Source of the DNA: Marivirga aurantiaca | Lineage (GTDB): Bacteria > Bacteroidota > Bacteroidia > Cytophagales > Cyclobacteriaceae | Assembly (NCBI RefSeq): GCF_016679925.1 | Contig: NZ_JAEQBW010000012.1 | Span: forward strand, 53,447-117,446 | DNA length: 64,000 nt | Direction: 5' to 3' | Shown here: one piece after another, positions 61,330 to 64,000 of the stretch | Position numbering within the stretch: the first letter of the stretch is position 1 | Layout: each line of letters starts with the position of its first letter | The notes under the pieces: model-generated | Told to the model about the DNA's origin: nothing | The model's input: only the letters and a program-made list of their open reading frames with translations | The model's database searches: none | Made by a program: the position numbers and the translations under genes

Positions 61330-62008
61330 AATCTCTCTTTTTTTATCCAGTTTGCTGTTGTGTATCCCTCAGTTAAAGGCGCAAAAGAATCCTTCCATTC
61401 GATGGGAGCCAGGTTTTTCTTTCACCAGGAAAATTGATAATCGATGGAGCTATAATGTTTCGCTTATGGGTAGGCAAAGGTTTACCAATTATGGTGAAGG
61501 AGAAAAGAATTTTAAAACTGACCGTTGGGAAATAAAGGGCTTCGGAACTTATACTTTATTTGGCTCCAAAAAAATAAGCTTGGGCTATATGTACAGAGGC
61601 TATGATCCTTTTGAAGAGGAAACAGGTTATGAGCACCGTATTACTCAACAATTTGCTTTTCTGACTAATTTCGGAGGTTACAGATTGGCCAACAAATTCC
61701 GCATTGAAGAACGGATCCGCAATACAGATTACCTCACGCGCCTGCGCTACTCTATCAGTACTGATTTTCCATTTCAGGGAGAAAGCCTGGATGAGGGTGA
61801 ATATTACTTCATCACAGGCAATGAACTGGTGTATGCTTTTAACAGTAAAGGCGATGAGCTGGAAAATCGCTTTTTAGTGGGGGTAGGTAAATTATTCCGG
61901 AAAGGCCAAAAATTTCAGCTGTCTTTGGTCAGCAGAAACAGCGACCTGATTAGCTCGGCTCGGGATCATATCCTGCAAATTGAAAGTGTATACTATTTTA
62001 GTTTGTGA
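61310..62008 (+). CDS. DUF2490 family outer-membrane protein
   Basis: A 232-residue protein with signal FIKISLFLSSLLLCIPQLKA and a barrel of about ten strands. RWEPGFSFTRKIDNRWSYNV, ISLGYMYRGYDPFEEETGYE, HRITQQFAF and RIEERIRNTDYLTRLRYSIS are typical of DUF2490, a family of outer-membrane barrels with no known role. The start lies inside the preceding gene (20-bp overlap), so both form one unit. A long copy of the dispersed repeat begins 17 bp past its stop. Confidence 0.85.
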   Translation: MTMYFIKISLFLSSLLLCIPQLKAQKNPSIRWEPGFSFTRKIDNRWSYNVSLMGRQRFTNYGEGEKNFKTDRWEIKGFGTYTLFGSKKISLGYMYRGYDPFEEETGYEHRITQQFAFLTNFGGYRLANKFRIEERIRNTDYLTRLRYSISTDFPFQGESLDEGEYYFITGNELVYAFNSKGDELENRFLVGVGKLFRKGQKFQLSLVSRNSDLISSARDHILQIESVYYFSL

Positions 62009-62025
62009 TAGATATCATCTGATTA

Positions 62026-62365
62026 GGCTCCTCATGAAAAATAAATTTCACCTATAAACTAGGTATTTTTGCCTTATTAGTGTTTACAGAATTTTAATCT
62101 AAGTACAAAACCTCAAAAAACAGGAACTTCATTTAGTATTGAGGTTTAACTTAAGTTCCAAGAATTTTTAAACCAAATTTTATTCTTAATCTTTTGTCTT
62201 GATACAAAAGATAGAAAAAATCAAGACAAAAAGATGCTTCCACGCTGCAATTCTACGCACTCCCCGCCTTTTTGTCCACCCACGCGCATACTCCGAGCAA
62301 AACTTGTCCCGGTGCATCGGGATTTTATTTGGTTCTCGAGCATTGAAGCATTTATCAAGAGCTCC
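62026..62365 (+). repeat. Dispersed intergenic repeat, long copy B
   Basis: The head (CTCATGAAAAATAAATTT), the AAAACCTCAAAAA block, the CAAATTTTATTCT block and the AAAAGATGCTTCCACGCTGC block match copy A at 15964 in the same order. CTTTTGTCTTGA (62191-62202) pairs with TCAAGACAAAAAG (62221-62233), whose stem bases differ from copy A but stay complementary. CCTTTTTGTC (62267-62276) is the competing arm. It again fills a gap between convergent genes. Confidence 0.75.
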
Positions 62366-63412
62366 CTACTTTATTAAAGGAGATACATATTTTTTCAGTA
62401 CGTGATATTGCATATCGACAACAGACTGATTATGTCCATGTGCAGCTTCAGGCAATAAAAAATATTCTTTTTCAGGGGCACTAATGGCATCAAAATAGGC
62501 TTTTGTTATTTCCTTCGAGGTCAGGATATCCTCTTCACCTTGCACCAAATAGACAGGGATTTTAAAATTCAAACCATCTTTCATAAAATCTACTGTTGCA
62601 CTCATTGCTTCAATGCCTATTTTTTTATGCCCTGCAAAATTAATAAAGGAATAATCATCACCATTATACCTGTTGTTGGCATCCGTTTCATTGTCATATC
62701 CTGAAGCCAATACCCACCATGATTCCGGTGCCGGTACTGAATTCTTTCTTTCATATTTTTTGATAATGCGTAACAATTGTCCTGTACTTTTAGCATCAGT
62801 ATAAGGGGGTGATGCCAGAGATTCTAGTTTTTCAACAGACTCTTTGTCATCAGCATTCTGTGCCATTGCATATACTTTTTGATAGGCGTATTTAATATTT
62901 TCAGTGAAATTAACCAGCTGGGAATGCCCTATATAAGCATAAAAAAGATCCGGGCGTTTTAAAGCCATGGTAGTACCCAGGATAGAACCCCAGGAAGTGC
63001 CAATAAGAGTGATTTTTTCTTTCCCAAGATACTTAATAAGATATTTCGAAAGCTCAATTCCATCTGTAGACATCTGCTCAACACTTAATGGGTTTTCTAT
63101 CCAATAATCTTCATTTACTCCTGTAGGTGCATTTCGTCCGAAAGTTCTTCCTGCCCCTCTCTGATCCCAATTCACTAAAATAAAATCTTTTTCCCACCCA
63201 CTATAAATATTATGATATGGACTCATTACACTACCTGGCCCTCCATGAAGAAACAAAATGACAGGTTTTTCAATATCCTCTCCTTTAATGGTTACCCATT
63301 GTTCAATTCCACCAATTGATATATATTTTTCTTCATTGATGGACTTGGACTGCGAAATCGCAGAAAAGGAAAACAAAAAAATAAATAGAATGGATAATGA
63401 TATCTTTCTCAT
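62366..63412 (-). CDS. Secreted alpha/beta hydrolase, proline iminopeptidase-like
   Basis: This 348-residue protein has signal KISLSILFIFLFSFSAIS, the oxyanion motif HGGPG at 56-60, WDQRGAGRT at 82-90, the nucleophile Ser140 in GTSWGS, an acid in VQGEEDIL and the His in EAAHGHNQ. The HGGPG and DQRGxGRS pair is typical of the S33 peptidase family (prolyl iminopeptidase), so it may cut N-terminal proline from peptides outside the cytoplasm. An esterase role is also possible. It is a single gene. Confidence 0.88.
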   Translation of the reverse strand: MRKISLSILFIFLFSFSAISQSKSINEEKYISIGGIEQWVTIKGEDIEKPVILFLHGGPGSVMSPYHNIYSGWEKDFILVNWDQRGAGRTFGRNAPTGVNEDYWIENPLSVEQMSTDGIELSKYLIKYLGKEKITLIGTSWGSILGTTMALKRPDLFYAYIGHSQLVNFTENIKYAYQKVYAMAQNADDKESVEKLESLASPPYTDAKSTGQLLRIIKKYERKNSVPAPESWWVLASGYDNETDANNRYNGDDYSFINFAGHKKIGIEAMSATVDFMKDGLNFKIPVYLVQGEEDILTSKEITKAYFDAISAPEKEYFLLPEAAHGHNQSVVDMQYHVLKKYVSPLIK

Positions 63413-63765
63413 AGATGATGGCTTTAAAAGCTTTATTTTTTTTTAGCAATAAGTTTGAACATTGGCGGAAGAAATCTATTCTAAAACCATGAGCTATTAC
63501 CAAAATTTGCAACAACTCATTTAATCATGAAGCTTTCCAGTCTAGTAAAGATAGAATAAATATTAATTAATGTAACTGTGGAAAACTTTCCTTTTTTCTT
63601 TCTTGTTTGACTCATTAAAGCTGTAATTTTGCAGTATTCCTCAGGGTATTAAACAGTTTGGTGAACCTAACAAGTAAACTAGTACCGGGTGAAGCAAGCT
63701 TGTAAAGCCAGGCCTCATGCTGGCGGTTTTCCGTCAGTACCTCGTTTCCCGTTTTAACGGGATTC

Positions 63766-63790
63766 AGGATAACAGTGGAAGGCTGATCAG
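63766..63790. repeat. Remnant of the 31771 MITE-like family
   Basis: ATTCAGGATAACAGTGGAAGGC matches the right inner part of the element at 31771 (TTCAGGATGACACAAGTGGAAGGC, read as two words) with one gap. The CCCGTTTTAACGGG palindrome just before it is of the same kind. No complete terminal repeats are seen, and 63413-63877 carries no gene I can support. Confidence 0.4.
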
Positions 63791-63877
63791 GTAAGCAGCC
63801 CAAATCCTGTAATAAATGGGGTTCACGCAACTTCTTTAGTGCTCTGAGGTTTTTTCTGTTCTGTTACAAAAACGGTA

Positions 63878-64000
63878 ATGATGTCAAAAATAGTTGGTGA
63901 TTTTTATCTAGTAATTGTATTATCTTAGGATTGTAAATCTGAAGAGGAAGTAGGCTCTGCTGAGGAGCAACCTATCAGCAATAAGGTTTACCAACTGGAA
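63878..64000 (+). pseudogene. Possible lipoprotein 5' end broken by TAG (continues outside window)
   Basis: ATG ATG at 63878 opens a frame reading MMSKIVGDFYLVIVLS, then TAG (63926), then DCKSEEEVGSAEEQPISNKV and on, open to the edge. The part after the stop has the look of a mature lipoprotein N-terminus (Cys, then a polar Glu/Ser linker), and the part before looks like a short signal. A neighbouring frame gives ILG just before the Cys, so a one-base insertion is another reading. It may be a pseudogene, a sequencing error or chance. Confidence 0.25.

Noticed and set aside
63615..63830. A 71-codon minus-strand frame near the right end
   Set aside because: It covers the MITE-like remnant and a palindrome; no family likeness or start signal.
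1..64000. Search for tRNA, rRNA, CRISPR arrays, riboswitches and complete insertion sequences
   Set aside because: None could be recognised by eye; a tRNAscan or Infernal run would be needed to exclude small RNAs.

Overview
The window is chromosomal DNA from an AT-rich member of the Bacteroidota, most likely a marine Cytophagales of the Marivirga/Flammeovirga type (inference; no 16S or database search is available). The signs are a giant secreted protein ending in a type IX secretion (T9SS) sorting domain, many lipoproteins, a TamL-type lipoprotein version of TamA, DUF4199 and DUF3347 proteins, LytTR/LytS-type two-component genes, TAnnTTTG promoter elements, and a dcw cluster in the Bacteroidota order. 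Most genes lie on the minus strand.

Layout. 1-3953: helicase-nuclease pair (AddB-like, running off the left edge, and AddA-like). 4009-4882: a small membrane ORF and a DUF502 protein. 4979-9668: Na+-translocating NADH:quinone reductase operon nqrABCDE, closed by an intrinsic terminator and lacking nqrF here. 9787-11522: ispH, cmk and a 45-residue lipoprotein, tightly coupled. 11877-15963: DUF4199 protein, coiled-coil protein, TamL and an SpoU-type rRNA methyltransferase. 16373-21642: queuosine-precursor transporter, RNase Z, STAS protein, purC, thioredoxin, DUF3347 lipoprotein and peroxiredoxin.

22046-39714 is the accessory part: a clan-A glycosidase-like lipoprotein, an NTF2-like protein, a small lipoprotein with a ~2060-residue T9SS-exported LamG/beta-helix/HYR/MBG protein, an unrecognised lipoprotein, a TPR histidine kinase with its LytTR regulator, a TetR-SDR pair with a clear operator, and an FRG-domain plus SIR2-domain gene pair that looks like a candidate defence module. 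39715-40374 is another lipoprotein.

41052-56357 is the dcw cluster, transcribed leftward as mraZ-rsmH-ftsL-ftsI-murE-mraY-murD-ftsW-murG-murC-ftsQ-ftsA-ftsZ. Genes overlap or abut almost throughout, three AGTGK MraZ boxes at exact 10-bp spacing lie upstream, and an intrinsic terminator follows ftsZ. 56824-63412 carries a CoA-transferase, a lipoprotein thioredoxin, an outer-membrane barrel, a two-gene DUF2490 unit and an alpha/beta hydrolase.

The least-described features are non-coding. One is a dispersed intergenic repeat with at least five copies or part copies (15964, 16278, 21781, 40447, 62026), whose two long copies keep a covarying stem and a competing second stem. Another is a MITE-like inverted-repeat element at 31771-31900 with a remnant near 63750. 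The third is a 21-bp-period direct repeat ahead of the giant T9SS gene, placed where a LytTR activator would bind. No rRNA, tRNA, CRISPR array or complete insertion sequence was seen.
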